From positions 1-64,000 of the forward strand of contig JACGCK010000045.1 of the NCBI GenBank assembly GCA_014925825.1: 64,000 nt of DNA. Reading direction: 5' to 3'. The translations under genes were made by a program, and so were the position numbers. The notes beneath the pieces are model-generated. The model made no database searches and was not told where the DNA came from. It was given only the letters and a program-made list of their open reading frames with translations. How positions within the stretch are numbered: position 1 is the first letter of the stretch; every line of letters begins with the position of its first letter. Of the stretch, positions 44,331 to 56,932 are shown piece by piece. The DNA is from Pholiota molesta (taxonomy: Eukaryota > Basidiomycota > Agaricomycetes > Agaricales > Strophariaceae).

Positions 44331-46950
44331 ATGACGAACAACGAGAACAAGAACACCATCAACAGTCTCAAGGATCTTGGCTCAAGCCTCAAGGACGCCG
44401 CGTCGTCCTTCGCCAAAATGCAATTTACAGATCCCAAGAACACGGCCACCGGGTTCCGCAAAGGAAAGCGTGCACAGAAGGAGATCGCGAAATACTTCGA
44501 TCCTGTCCCGAGAAATCAGGCTGGGCTTTTAGTCGCTGGCGCCTTGGATAAGGCGCTGGCTGAATGCAAGTCGAAAGTCGAGAGCATCGCCGGACGGTGC
44601 CGCGCTGCGAATCGCAAATTCAGGCAAGTCTAGCCAAGTCGTTCAAGCATCCACGAAATCTGATATAACCACCGCAGAGACATCGAATTCGATCTCGAAA
44701 AAGATCAATATCTATGCCGCTATGGATTACTGGGAAATGCAGAAGGTCAACCTGAAGCCGCAGTCAAACGCGTTACTGAGATCTTCGATAAACCTGTGTT
44801 CTTTGGGCCTGATGGTCCCAACGCAAGTGATATACGTCAAGGCGAATTGGGCAACTGCTGGTTCTTAGCGGCGCTATCTGCTGTATCGACGGTTCCTGGC
44901 CTTGTAGAGAAATTCTGTGTCGCGGTAGGCATCCATTCACTCCTAAGAGATTTCTGACTTACGGTATCGCATTAGCGGGATGAAGAAGTTGGGGTTTATG
45001 GCTTCATTTTCTTCCGTGATTGCTATTGGCAGCCTGTCATTGTCGACGAGTACGTTCCTTTTTTCTAACTCAAAATTCGATACGAATTGAGCTAATTCTT
45101 TGTGGTTGGATAGCCTTCTTTTCTGGTCTCCACCCAAGTTTGACGAGCTCACTCCTAGTGAAAAAGTGCTCTACTACAACGATAGAGACATGTATCATCA
45201 GGTCGCTGAGAAGACCGGAAAGGGCCTCAAGTACGCGCGATCTGGGAATGTGGGTGAGACGTGGGTACCCCTTATCGAGAAAGCATACGCCAAATTGCAC
45301 GGCGACTACGCTTCCCTTGAAGGTGGCTTCTTGTCAGATGCAATAGAAGATCTTACCGGGTGAATAACTTTCCTCGCGTTTTTTCCACAATCTAACGCTG
45401 TATCGTCTGCAGCGGGGTCGCTACCTCTTTCCAAATGGCAGACCTGCTCAATCCAGCTAAATTCTGGGATGATGAGCTCCAGCATGCCGGTCTGAAGACA
45501 CACCTCTTCGGTGTTACTTTCCACATGAACGAGGCGCGCAGTGAAGTCGCGAAGCCTACGGTCCAAGGACTCATTCCCTCGCATGCATACTCCGTCCTGC
45601 GGGCGCGAGAGTCTAAAGGAAAGCGCTTCGTGGTTATACGCAACCCTTGGGGAGACAGCGAGTGGACGGGACCTTGGGCCGATGGATCAAAGGAATGGAA
45701 GGGGAAGTGGTTCCAGGTGCTTGACGAGCTTCAGCATGAATTTGGAGATGATGGAAAGTTTGTCATGGAATGTAAGTCTCTTTTTAATTGCACTTCAAGC
45801 GTGCGCGTGAGGTCCAATATTCAATTTTCGATTCGATTTAGACTCGGATTTCCTGTCGGTATTCGGCCAAATCGACCGTGCCACTCTGTTCGACGCAAGT
45901 TGGGTTATGTCGTCCATCTGGCTTCACATCACTCCTCAACCGATTTTTCATCCATGGACCTATGGTGACGCATACTGTATGTATTTTTTCTTATATCAAA
46001 GCTTGAATAAATACATAATTACTCCTCTCGAACTGCTAGATTACTTCACCCTCAAGCAGCCTTCTCCTTCGGTCATTGTCCTCTCACAGACTGATCATAG
46101 GTATTTCAATAGATTGAACGGGGAAGATCCCTGGTGGTTGCTCGACTTCCTTGTTTACCGAAAAGGTTTATTTGAGCCAGTTCTTGTTGGTATGTCTGGT
46201 GTCAGCTTGGGTAGCCAGCGTAGTGTTTCGTGCGAGTTGTATCTTCAGGCGGGAGATTATATCGTGTTGGTGAGTATATTCCTCCAGAAAACACATATTT
46301 AATGGTGATAAGGGAACAACAATGCTGATCGATATATTTCAATTTTGTAGCCTCGGATGGAACCTCGGGCCCAGGGGAGCGTCGTAAGTGCCCATTTGTT
46401 TCCTTGGCTATTTCTAATGCATCTATTTATTCGTTACTTCTGACCTATAGAAAATGAGAGAGGACGGTGACCAATGGGGCACACACAAGCTCAGCCGCAT
46501 GCTAACAGAGCGAGCTAAATCTCATTCTGTTGCCCGAAGTAAGTGCTAACTTACTTATCGTGGGTTTCTGAAGCAGATCATTCATTGATTCATGATTCTC
46601 CTTTTATTTTAGATTATGATATACGGTAAGCTCTATTGATATTGATGGAATCTCTCGAGAGACACTGAAAATACAACAGGCGAGAGATTCAATATATTCC
46701 AATATCGCCTGATGTCGCCCTTGTACTTGATGGCATCGCAGAACGAGGTACATCATCTGAAACAGAGGACGCAGATGAAAATGGGGACGATGAGAAGAAA
46801 GTCACAGGGGACACTAAGAAGGCCGACGCTGGGTCGAAAGGTAATTCCGACAATGGTTCAGGACCAACGCCAGACCCGCTGTTCTTGGGCCTTCGAGTTT
46901 ACACGCAGAACGGGGCCATTACTACTGTAAGCGGCAGGGCAAAGGCTTGA
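44331..46950 (+). CDS. Calpain-like cysteine protease B (GNCW variant)
   Basis: Tandem paralogue of calpain A with the same exon pattern. The catalytic Cys motif reads [16 protein letters not shown] (near 44,850), so the residue before Cys is Asn instead of the usual Asp. The oxyanion Gln, catalytic His ([11 protein letters not shown], near 45,583) and Asn ([13 protein letters not shown], near 45,643) are kept. The acidic linker of copy A is missing and replaced by a short KMREDGDQW segment. The C-terminal tail again ends [15 protein letters not shown]. The frame appears intact across all introns. Activity is probable but not certain because of the motif change. Confidence 0.83.
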
Positions 46951-47662
46951 ATTTCATTCGTATGCTTGCTCTCCTGGAGGAATCCTCAGAAAGTGAGTAT
47001 TTATTTGGACCTGCATAAGCAACATGAAACTAAAAAAACTGTTGCAGGGGATCTGACATCTCTTTCAAATCGGGAAAAAACGCTGTCTCAGTCTGATCTC
47101 AATGGTCATTAAATGTTGTCATCAGTGCTAGATGAAACGTCTTCATTCGCATGTGTAAATTCTGAATTAAATGAACCAAATTAGCTGTTTCTGAGCCTTA
47201 GAGCTTGAGCTCTTAAACGGTTACCTATTGAGGAAATAACTTCCACATTAGGACGGTAGCAAGAGAGCCGGCTCCGTGGGTTGAAACTAAGACCGACGAA
47301 TCTAAATAGTAGATCAAACCGTCTTTATGACGTTGTCATATGACCTTCATCTCCCCGACAAATAGTTAAAGGCAAGATTCTAAAAATGCGGAACTCGATA
47401 TGAACGAATAATATGCAAAAGATGGTACAGACGCTGAGAAACAATAAGGAAAATAAAAATGATATCCATTTCAATTAGCTGTTGCATAGAATCACATCCT
47501 CGATACGAAGAACACTGTTCATCTCATCTCCACTTCCAACTATCCTTCCCCTGAATTTCTTCGGTATATTGTTACTCACCACTTGAGTACTCTCTAGCTC
47601 CATCCAACCATGGTTCACGCTCTCGTCCATTCCATCTGCCATCTTCTCCCATATCCATATAT
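46951..47662. other. Intergenic region between calpain B and HSE1
   Basis: The 3' flanks of two convergent genes. The first about 250 bp are part of the duplicated unit; the rest is AT-rich without a gene. Confidence 0.5.
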
Positions 47663-50600
47663 TCAACCAGACACAGCGCTTCCACTACCCGGGTCAATCA
47701 ACGTCACTCCACCCAGCTGGTTCGCAAGTTGGGGGAAATACGACCCTTCCACAGGCGCTGTTGCCCCTGGTCCCTCACGTGCATGTACCGGCGAGGGCCC
47801 AGTCTTCTTTGGAAGGACCCACGCAGGCGTCGACGATGCCTGTGTCGGACTACCGGCGCTGTTCTGACGCGCTGGACCCTGACCAAAGCCGTACGCCTGC
47901 GTTGGCGATGCCTGCTTCGGCGCCGTGTCAGCCTGGGTGGGCTGCTGTTGGTAAGCGGTGGTATATGCGGGCTGGTCTTGCGGCTGGTATGAGGTAGGAT
48001 ACTGTTGTGGCTGCTGGGCGACGGGCGAAGTAGTTCTGATGCCCGACACCGGACCGTACGCCAATTCGTTCTCAATAGGCTGTTGCGTCTGAGGTTGGGC
48101 CTGCGTTTGCGGCTGAGTCTGGGTTGATTGCCGGCTATTCACCTGCTGCCGCTGCGGCTGCTGCTGGTCCGGACTCTGAGTCCCTGGCTGAGGCGCTGCC
48201 TGCCCATCCGTGACGCCTGGAATCGAGATGAAGTAGACAGACCCAGCCAAATCCTTTCCGCCCTGGGCATAGTACTGTGCCCATGCTTGCACATTCGGAT
48301 CTGCATAGGTGTAGGAGGGGTTGTATACATATGGAGGCGGGCCGGATATAGGCTGTTGAGGTGCCTGTTGAGCCGGGGGTTGGGCTTGAGGTTCCGGCTG
48401 GACGTGGGTCTGAGGGTGGGCCTGAGGTTGAGGTGACGAAGCGGCATGAGCAGGTTCTGGCTGAGCCTGCACCTGGGGTTGCTGCTGGGGAATAGGTTGC
48501 GGTTGCTGCTGCTGCTGGACGGGCTGCTGCTGAATGGGCTGTTGCTGAATAGGCTGCTGCTGAAGGGGCTGCTGCTGAATGGGCTGTTGTTGAATGGGCT
48601 GCTGCTGAACGGGCAGCGGTTGGATTGGTTGCTGCTGGATTGGCTGCTGCTGGATTGGCTGTTGCTGGATTGGCTGCTGCTGGATTGGCTGCTGTTGGGT
48701 TGGCTGCTGTTGGGCGGGCTGCTGTTGAACAGGATGTTGTTGAATAGGCTGCTGCTGTTGCTGAAGGACCTGTGGCTGAGCAGGCTGCTGCTGGCCCTGC
48801 ACGGGATATGGCGTCGGGCCTTGCTGCGAGTACGGCGCTCCAGGCTGATGTCCCGAGTATCCACCCTGTGGAACCACTCCGTATCCTCCTGGCACTCCTT
48901 GTTGAGGTTGCGGTTGCTGCTGCTGCTGCTGCTGATGTTGGGCGCCTGGTCCTTGTTGCCCATATGCAGCGGACGCTGCCGGGTCGACGTACTGCCCAGG
49001 CTGTCCTTGTGGCTGCCCCGGCCCGGGCTGTCCCGGCTGCCCAGGGCCAGGGCCAACTCCGGGCGACGCATACGGGCTGGCGCCCATCATCTCCGGTGCA
49101 GGCTGCCCGTGCATACCATACGCAGCCGGAGGCCCCTGCGCTCCTGGGTACGCACCGTATGCCGCGGGCGGTTGCTGGTCGTACCCTCCTGGCGCAGGCG
49201 CGTTCCAGCCATATGTTGCTTGCGGATGGAGCGCGGCGGCCGCCCCGCGCGAGTCAGGCCGACCCTGCGGGTGGCCGTATTGAGGGTTGCGGAAGGTGGG
49301 CTGGTCGTATACTAGATGGCGAAGGGTTAGATTCGGTGCACAGGGACGAACGGATAAATGTAAAATTACCTCCAGAATGTCTGGCAAGACTTTCCTCCAT
49401 CATCCTGTCGAAGATGGTGCGTGCACGGACAAAAGTTTCGTTCATCGATACCAAGTCGGCTGTTGATCACAATTTGAATGGATGAAATCTATGATAGAAA
49501 GAAAACTAACCTCGTTTCTGGCTGTACTTGTCGATAAGCTTCACTATCTTGGGGCGAAGGGCCATACTCGATCGATAGAGTTCCTATTTAGAAGAAGATC
49601 ATGCATTGATGACTGAAAATCATATAGAAACCAATAAAAAACATACCTGAATCTCTTCATTATCAGCAAGATTGTCCTTCGCTGGATCCATCGCACGGAG
49701 CATGTTCAGTAGCTTCTCTACATTCACTGCCTGTGCGAAGACCGCCGCCTCTTGCTCTGCCTCCTTAGCCAGTTCTGCTGCCGTAGGCTCCGGCATCGCT
49801 TCCTATACATAATGGACCAAATTCATGAGCACTACACATGTTTTCGAGAACAAGAAGGTACGAACCACATAATTGACTGGAAAGATCCCAGTGCGCCCCT
49901 TGAGCTGCCCGCGCCACCAATCTTTGTAGCCGCGGTCGACAACTTTGATGATATCGCCCTTCTCGAACGCCAGCTCCCCCGGCTCTGTGGGCTCAAATGT
50001 GTGCAGGGCCCTGACGCGGGTGACGATGTTCATATTGGGAGTCACCGATGGCCCAGCCGGCGTGGTACTTGATGACACCGCGGGTGCTGGCGCTGCCGCC
50101 ACGGGTGCAGCCGCAGGTGTGGGTGTAGCTTCCGGCGCAGCAGATGGCGCGGACGTGCTGTGCTGTTTCAGCTGCGCCTGATAGTACTGCTGCTGCTGGC
50201 GCTGCTGTGCTGCGACGGTGTTCGGGGAGGGTGTCCGGGCGGGGACGTAGCCGCCATCGGAATATTTGGGAGCGGCGAAATAATGCGATGAGCCTGCGCC
50301 GGAAGGGGCGGTTGTTTGCGCTGTTGGTGTCGGATTACTGCGGGCAGCGGAGCTCTTGGAGCCTGAAGCTGCGGCAGCCGCGCTGCTGCTCGAAGAGCCG
50401 GCTGCGACGCTGTAGTTTGACCACTGGTTGCGGCCGCCCCTGTCTTGCATGGACATCTCGAGCACACGCTGCAGTTCTTCCTCTTCCTTGCGCCGGATCT
50501 CGTCGTCGACTGTAGGAGGAGGCGCTTCTTCAGGCTGTTCAAACTTATAGTCTAGGATAATAAAAACAAATCATACATCTTACGATAAACTGGAAGACGG

Positions 50601-51234
50601 GGGCGCAGCACGTACTTTTGGCCTTCAGATTGTTATAGCAGTCCTCCATAATGCCCAGTGTCTCGTCCTTCTCGAATTCCGCCGTCCAAAGGGCTATCAG
50701 CCCGAGTGCACGTCTACGAACTTTCTCATGCGTATTCTGCGTATTCGTATCTCGGATGAGGTTAGATATTAGGCAGTTTTGAGTGAATGACGTACCCGAT
50801 CTGTGATCAATTTCTCCAGACCTTGCGTGAAGGCCCTTGATGCTAGTTCGCGATGGACTTCGATTCCGGTGTTCTTTCCTAGGGCTTCAGTCAACGACAG
50901 CGCATATAACTGCACATTTGGGTTCCGATGGGCGAGTCGCTTGAGAATGGCGGCGATCGCAGCATGAGCTCTGCATGATTGGAACGAGAATCCGAATAAG
51001 CAGCTGCCCTAGTCAACACCAGGCATTTGTTCAATAAACGTACCCTGGTTGCCCCTCATCTTGTACTTTGTCACATAGGTTCAATATAAGTTCCCAGTTT
51101 TCGCTGGTCAAATTCTCGTCTGTGGTCTTGTCTGGACGTCGATATAAGCATATTAGCCCTCATTTGCGGAATATGGGGTAAGCTTACTCACTGACGATGT
51201 CCTCGTATTCTGTCGATGAACCGCCGCCAAACAT
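47663..51234 (-). CDS. HSE1: ESCRT-0 subunit Hse1 (VHS, UIM, SH3, GAT, Gln-rich tail)
   Basis: Partner of Vps27 that binds ubiquitinated cargo at endosomes. The start is ATG 51234 (MFGGGSSTEYEDIV). The N-terminal exons give a VHS domain (ENWELILNLCDKV, AIAAILKRLAHRNPNVQLYA, LGLIALWTAEFEKDE). A UIM follows (EEELQRVLEMSMQD), then an Ala/Ser/Pro linker and an SH3 domain (VRALHTFEPTEPGELAFEKG ... DWWRGQL ... GIFPVNYV). GAT-type helices come next (AVNVEKLLNMLRAMDPAKDN and FVRARTIFDRMMEESL). The C-terminal about 570 residues are Pro/Gln/Gly-rich, with many tandem QQPIQ-type repeats (48,480-48,770). The tail is much longer than in yeast Hse1, as is common in basidiomycetes. The stop is at 47663. Confidence 0.88.
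48480..48770 (-). repeat. Tandem repeat coding for QQPIQ units in Hse1
   Basis: About fifteen imperfect 15-18-bp units, CTGCTGCTGAATGGG-like on the plus strand, encoding a Gln/Pro/Ile array. Such arrays expand and contract easily, so length may vary between strains. Confidence 0.8.
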
Positions 51235-51404
51235 GGTGGCTTGCGTACAGGAGGAATGTGGGTGAATACGGGATGATATGAAGAGCAGAAGAAAGATATC
51301 GAGCTGCGGGATGGCTATGCAGGAAAGAGCTAGAAAGAGCGTAAGTGCTGTGGCTGTGACAAAGCGTTACTGCCCTTTCCTCACGACCCCCACCACCATC
51401 CGCA

Positions 51405-52030
51405 ATGGCGAAAGGTATCTAGTCCTCATCATCGGCGCTGCGTAACCGCTGATTAAATATGCGATCTAGTTCCAAGAAATTTCCGCCTCCTCGAAGAGCT
51501 CGAGAAGGGCGAGAAGGGCATCGGCGATGGCTCGTGCTCTTATGGACTCGAGGACGGCGACGATGTCCTGATGAGCAACTGGAACGGCACGATCATCGGC
51601 CCAGGGCACGTAAGCACCAACCATATCATACTAGACAATAGCGAAGAGTGCTAACATCGTATATCTCAACGCCCATTGACCGCCGTGCTGGTGTGCCTCA
51701 CTAGACCGTCCACGAGAACCGCATCTACAGCTTGAAGATCACCTGCGGGGCTTCATATCCCGATGTACGACCCGATGTGCAGTTTATCTCTCGGGTAAAC
51801 TTGCCTTTTGTCAATCAGACAAATGGAATCGTCGATGCCACCAAACTTCCTGTCCTTTCGAATTGGTCCAGGAATCTCAGCATCGAGAATGTGCTGGTCG
51901 AGATTCGGAAGTGCGTCATGCTATCTTTATAGTCTGTTCATCAAATCCCTGATCGACATCTTGATCTAGGGAGATGGCATCGTTCAATAACAGGAAGCTA
52001 CCCCAACCACCTGAGGGCACTACTTTCTAA
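51405..52030 (+). CDS. MMS2: Ubiquitin-conjugating E2 variant (Mms2/Uev1-like)
   Basis: Catalytically inactive E2 variant that pairs with Ubc13 to build Lys63-linked ubiquitin chains in DNA-damage tolerance and endocytic sorting. Exon 1 is only ten bases (ATG GCG AAA G), then a 54-bp intron, then [76 protein letters not shown] and the C-terminal [11 protein letters not shown] follow. The position where active E2s carry the Cys is not a Cys here, as expected for UEVs. Length is about 140 residues, normal for the family. It is divergent from HSE1 with 170 bp between starts. Confidence 0.9.
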
Positions 52031-52687
52031 AGAATCCAAGAATATTTTGTATTTCCACCAATTCTAACCTTCAAATGTGTTTATCAATAGTCATCGTCAC
52101 CAATCAATCGGAAATTTATAATCCATCTACGCTGATAATCGGAACACTAGTATTGGTGTTGTCAAACGGAGCCATACCACCATTGGTCATCCAAGTCTAT
52201 CTCATTATTAGACTGGCTCACACGCACAGCAACATCACGGCCCCTAATGTCCTAGTCAAATTCGTTCTCAGGGAGTCACGAACACCTGCATGAAAACCTG
52301 CATTTATTACAACACATCGTTGAAGTCATCGACCGTTCTTGTAAAGAATGATGATGGCATATTTTAGATTGCGAGTTTCTAAGCGTACTGTCAAAACCGC
52401 GCATCGTTATCTGGGTTTTTGGGAGATCAAACAAATTGTTGCCATTATTGCAATGAGCGACAAGAATGTCATAAGTACTATCTAGCATCGTCAGACTTAC
52501 CGATATTTCATGGACGGTATCATGCGTAAATAAATACAATCTGTACAGTGATTCTTTCAGAATGGGTTTTCCACTGACGACACAAGTATGCTCGGGGTGA
52601 TCGTGAATGATGTTCTAAATACGAGAGAATATGAATCTGTGATCATCTCATACGTACAATTGTATAAGCGTCTTTCCTTGGTCTTCG
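52031..52687. other. Intergenic region, no gene recognised
   Basis: Between the convergent UEV and calpain C genes. The frames at 52075-52293 and 52276-52539 lack any domain or splice support. Confidence 0.5.
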
Positions 52688-55600
52688 TCATGAAGTCCTC
52701 GACACTTCCCCATGGACTACCACCACTGCATCCCTCTTAGTATACACCTTCAGGCCGAGGAAAAGCGGCGTCTCATCCTCATTATCACCGGTCACCTCGA
52801 GCTTTTTAGCAGTGCCGGTCTGGGCCGCCTCCTCAGCCGTACGGAAGTCGTACACTGCACCCTTTATCCCAGGCCTATCGCTCGAAAATGACGTTGAAGA
52901 TTCTAGGGTGGGCTGAAGATATGAAGCGCCTGATTCTGCGCCGATCTGACTTGATGCAGGCGATTGTTTCTTATCGACAGGTGTTGGAGAGGACTTCGAT
53001 CTCCTTTCTTCGACTACGGTAGTGGTAGTGGTAGTGGTAGTGGTAGTCGTCGTAATGGTGGCATTATCGCCATCTTCATTGAGATTTTTGGAGCGCTTCG
53101 CATTGACTTCCTCGAGTTGCTGCTCGATAAGCGCCTGTGCCGATATTGGGATAAATTTCTTTTTCGATCTAGAAAATATACAAGGACAAGGAATAAGTAA
53201 ACGGCGTAAGGTCAATTGAATGAGCATATCCTTACCCCAACTCAAAATCTGCAGGTTCACAGATATATAGCGTTACGCTTGATGGATAGGAACAAAATGA
53301 TATTATATCTCACTAGATGCGATTGCCCTTCCTTTGGTGCGTTCGGTCAACACCCGCGAAAGCTTGCGGTGGTCCCAAAGTTTGGCGCCATCTTCGAAAT
53401 ATCCCTGTGAGCCGACCATCGGAAAAATTCTCAACAAATGCAAAATCGCAAGATAATAGGCAATCGTACATACCTTCTCCGAGACAAAATCAAATCAATC
53501 CTAGGCTACAGACGTTGTAATCAGTCGCAAGGCTGTAATGGAAAAAAAAAATAGGACTCACATAAACGATGTACTCGCCCTCGTCGAGATCCAGCTCACA
53601 GGAAACACTTCTCTCGCAAAATATTCCAGAGTACGACTCCCCTTTGATGTATTTATCACCGCGTTTGTATACCACGAAGTCGATATTCGACATCGAGGCG
53701 ACGCCATCGATAAATTTGAAGAATCTACTATCAAGTTGTGATAGAATGATAATGGTGGACGAAGCTTTTGGGAGGCTGAACTTGACTGGGAAAGAGACGG
53801 ATATTGCGTTAGTAAATTGTCTGGAATATATAACTTGAGCAGGCTTACAAAACACTTTCCCGTGCGTCCATGGGTGCATGGGCGGTGGCGATGGAACAGA
53901 TAACCAGTCTGAGGACATAACCCAACTAGGATCAAATATCCGTGTGCGTTGTATACTCCCCCAAGTTGTCAGGAAATCGGTATCTTCGCAGCAATTAGTC
54001 AGGCAGAACTGTGTGAACAACAAGGATCACCTACATTCCATGACGAACTCTCCATCATCTCCGAGAACATGGTCCAGCTCTTGCAGCACCTTAATCCACT
54101 CCCCGTTCCATTCCTTTGATCCATCCGACCACGGTCCCTGCCATTCGGAGTTGCCCCATGGATTTCGGAGAACAATGAAGCGCTTGCCTCTGCACTCCTT
54201 CACTCGCAGAATGGAGTAGGCATGGGACCCATAGAGCCCTTGGATTGTTTGTATGGGTCGCCCACTGCGCGCTTCGTCGAGTCCTGGGAATGATACTCCG
54301 AACAGATGGGTTTTGTTGTTGGCTTGCATGAGCTCTTCTGTCCAGAATTTGTCGGGGTCGAGAATGTCCTGTCAAATCAATAAGAACTACGGTTTTTCGT
54401 TCGGTTTTATGGTGCGTACAGATATTTTGCTTGTCACGGAGACGCCTCTGTACCGTTCATGTAAAATTTATGAGATTTCTGAGGGTTTATATCTATTCAA
54501 CTTTTATAACGCACCCAGTAAGGTCTTCGATACCCTCAGACGATCGACCCCCACTCAACGAGGCGTAATCGCCATGTAGTTTTGCGTAAGCCTTTTCGAA
54601 TAAAGGAACCCAAGTTTCGCCTGCTTCTCCGGATTTCGCATATAGAAGCCCCTTCCCACTCTTTCGGGATAGCCTGTTGTACATATCTTTGTCGTCGTGA
54701 TATAACTCCTTTTCGGCCTTGTTCAATTCTTCGAATTTGGGGGTATTGCAGAAGAGTTGACTTTTATGTTTATTAGCTTGGCGTTCATGTATCAAAAAGA
54801 ATGAATATAGGAACATACTCGTCGATGATAACATTGATCCAGTGGCTATCCCGGAAGAAAACAAATCCATAGATTCCTACGTCCTCATCGCGCTATATAT
54901 TCACTAAGGAGTCAAATTTCAGCTGCAATTACATAGCGAGGACTATACTCACTGCAATACAAAGCTTTTCCAATAGTTCAGGTGCCGTTGTCAGAGTTGA
55001 AAGCGCAGACAAGAACCAGCAGTCTCCTAGGGCTCCTTGAATGATGTCGTTCGAACTCGGCCCTTCTTTAAAAAATTTGGGATGTTCGAAAATCTCAGTA
55101 ATACGTTGGACCTCTGATGCCTTGGTACTTCCATCAGAGTACAGTCCGTATTGACATCGAGTGCGGTCGTTCTCGAGATCAAATTCTATGTCTCTATCAC
55201 GAATCATTAGCCAGGATTCGGGTGGCGTGTACTGGTCTCACCGAAATTTCTTATTCGCAGCACGGTATTCCTTCGCTATTCGTTCCACTTTCTCTTTGCA
55301 TTCCTTTAGGGCTTGCTCTAGTTCGTCGTTCACCAACAATCCAACCTGTGCTTTCGGTGCTTGTGTTTGTGAGGCTGGCACGAGGGTGTCGAGCGTTGTC
55401 GGCGTGGGAAGGACAGTATGTTCAACCACCACGTTGTCAATGCCAGGCCCTTGTGGGTCGGATTCCGCTGACGACTCCGGAGAGCCTGCAGGAGGGCCAT
55501 CAGGATGTTGAGGTGCAGCATCTTCTATTCTTTCTTCTGGCAACGTCTTGGCAAGGCCGTTGTCGTGGCCCCAGTCATCAGTGTCGTTGGTCATTGTTGT

Positions 55601-55756
55601 CGGCAAGTTAGTAAATGATGATACAGGAACTGTGGCCAGGCGTCCGTTTCTGCCAGCAGTGAAGATACCCGCACAGACGAGAGCAGATAGTCCCAGAAAA
55701 GTGAGGATAGATTGATATTCTGAAATTGAATTTTCGAAGGAAAAGAAGATCGCCAT
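52688..55756 (-). CDS. Calpain-like cysteine protease C with N-terminal hydrophobic segment
   Basis: Diverged member of the local calpain family. The N-terminal exon starts at 55756 and includes a hydrophobic stretch (SILTFLGLSALVCAGIFTA, residues about 16-35) that could anchor it in a membrane. A Pro/Ser/Asp linker and the helix ELEQALKECKEKVERIAKEY follow. The catalytic set is intact: QGALGDCWFLSAL (Cys, near 55,025), GLYGSHAYSIL (His, near 54,222) and VLRNPWGNSEW (Asn, near 54,165). The C-terminal part has FSLPKASSTIIILSQLDSRF, a tail with a Thr run coded by a GTGGTAGTGG-like microsatellite (53,018-53,050), and ends LGLKVYTKRDAVVVV. A later in-frame ATG (MTNDTDDW) would remove the hydrophobic segment, so the true start is uncertain. 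Confidence 0.8.
53018..53052 (-). repeat. Trinucleotide-type repeat coding for a Thr run
   Basis: GTGGTA-rich array on the plus strand, encoding about twelve Thr in calpain C. Calpain D has a shorter Thr run at the equivalent place. Confidence 0.75.
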
Positions 55757-56932
55757 GGAATATTCTCCGTCCGTTCACGCGATTATCAAGGGAGGATATG
55801 CCTCAGCGTCGGCATGATCATGACGGTAAAAGGGAAAGCAGTGTTTTTGATATAGTGTTATGCATCTCAACGTGTTATGCATATTTGTCGTAGAGATCAA
55901 TTTGGATTGTTCACTTCTCTGGAAATTATTTAAATAATCTCCTCCTCAACGGCTCAACCAGGCTCAACCGTCATGATGTGGACACTGTAATCCGGGACCG
56001 TGATTTTAAAATTATATGAAATTTAATATTCATGTTTCATGTTTCAAAAATACCTCGAATAATGTCAATTCTAATGCACACCAGTGCACACCTTTTCATA
56101 GATGCATTTATTTATTATGATTGCTCTAGGACACGGGTTAGAACAATTCAGCTTGATGCCAATTTGAGCCACTAGGCTTTCATGTAGACTCATGATGTAC
56201 CCACAGACTGATCAAATCAAATCCGAGTCGCGTTGCCGATGTGCAAATTTCAGTGGTTGGCACTGGTGGCGATGCTGTGTGCTTTTGTCATCGCCGCTCT
56301 CTGCGTAAGTAAAAAAAAAGAACGTTGAACCCACAGCAAACCCACAGACCTGCAACACACACACACACATGGATTGCGAACACTTCTTCGGAGATCTGCA
56401 CGGCCTCTGAATCGCTTTGGCCGCGCTTCGGCCTCGCTCTTGGAAAGTTTTTTCCGAATAGAAATTATGCGTTTTGAGTAAGTGCAAGTCATGCTCCATC
56501 TACGTACATGTGTTTGCGTGCGTCTCACATACGCAAGCGCAGCGCCATATCACCGCCTTCATCGGGAGTCGGAAATAGATTCACCCTCTTTCGTTTCAGC
56601 AGGACACATTGACCCAACATTGACCTACGCCTTTTCAACATAAATCACCAGAGTTTATCGACTTTCATGCTTCAGCGTTGGTGTATCCAGATTCCAGGCA
56701 ACTCACCAGAGTGCAGCTATTGTTTTGTCATCGGCGAGGCGTCTGGACCGACCAACAATGCCACTATTGTTAGCCAATTGGCGCCCAAGATCTCATCATC
56801 GCCACCCATCGATGCGAGATGGGCACAGGGTCTACCTAGACCCAGTCATATTATATATAAAGCCTGCCGGCCTTCATTGTTTAGCTCTGCCTTTCTCCTC
56901 GGTCGCATCGCTACTCATACAACGACATTCCA
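55757..56932. promoter_or_regulatory. Divergent promoter region of calpains C and D
   Basis: About 1.2 kb head-to-head space. A TATATAAA element at about 56,857 lies 75 bp before the calpain D ATG. A short CA run occurs at about 56,356-56,370. No gene is supported in the interval. Confidence 0.5.

Larger units (their letters stand above)
43612..47200 (+). repeat. Tandem duplication unit 2 (calpain B)
   Basis: Second copy of the unit at 40085. Homology covers the 5' flank (with extra sequence near 43.9-44.1 kb), the gene and about 150 bp of 3' flank. The exon near 45.1-45.36 kb and its preceding intron are almost identical to copy 1, whereas the N- and C-terminal exons are more diverged. Confidence 0.72.

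Noticed and set aside
48446..49315. 289-codon Leu-rich plus-strand frame
   Set aside because: Shadow of the Gln-repeat region of Hse1; CAG/CTG repeats read antisense as Leu.
52075..52293. 72-codon frame after the UEV gene
   Set aside because: Lies in the 3' flank and has no domain or splice signals.
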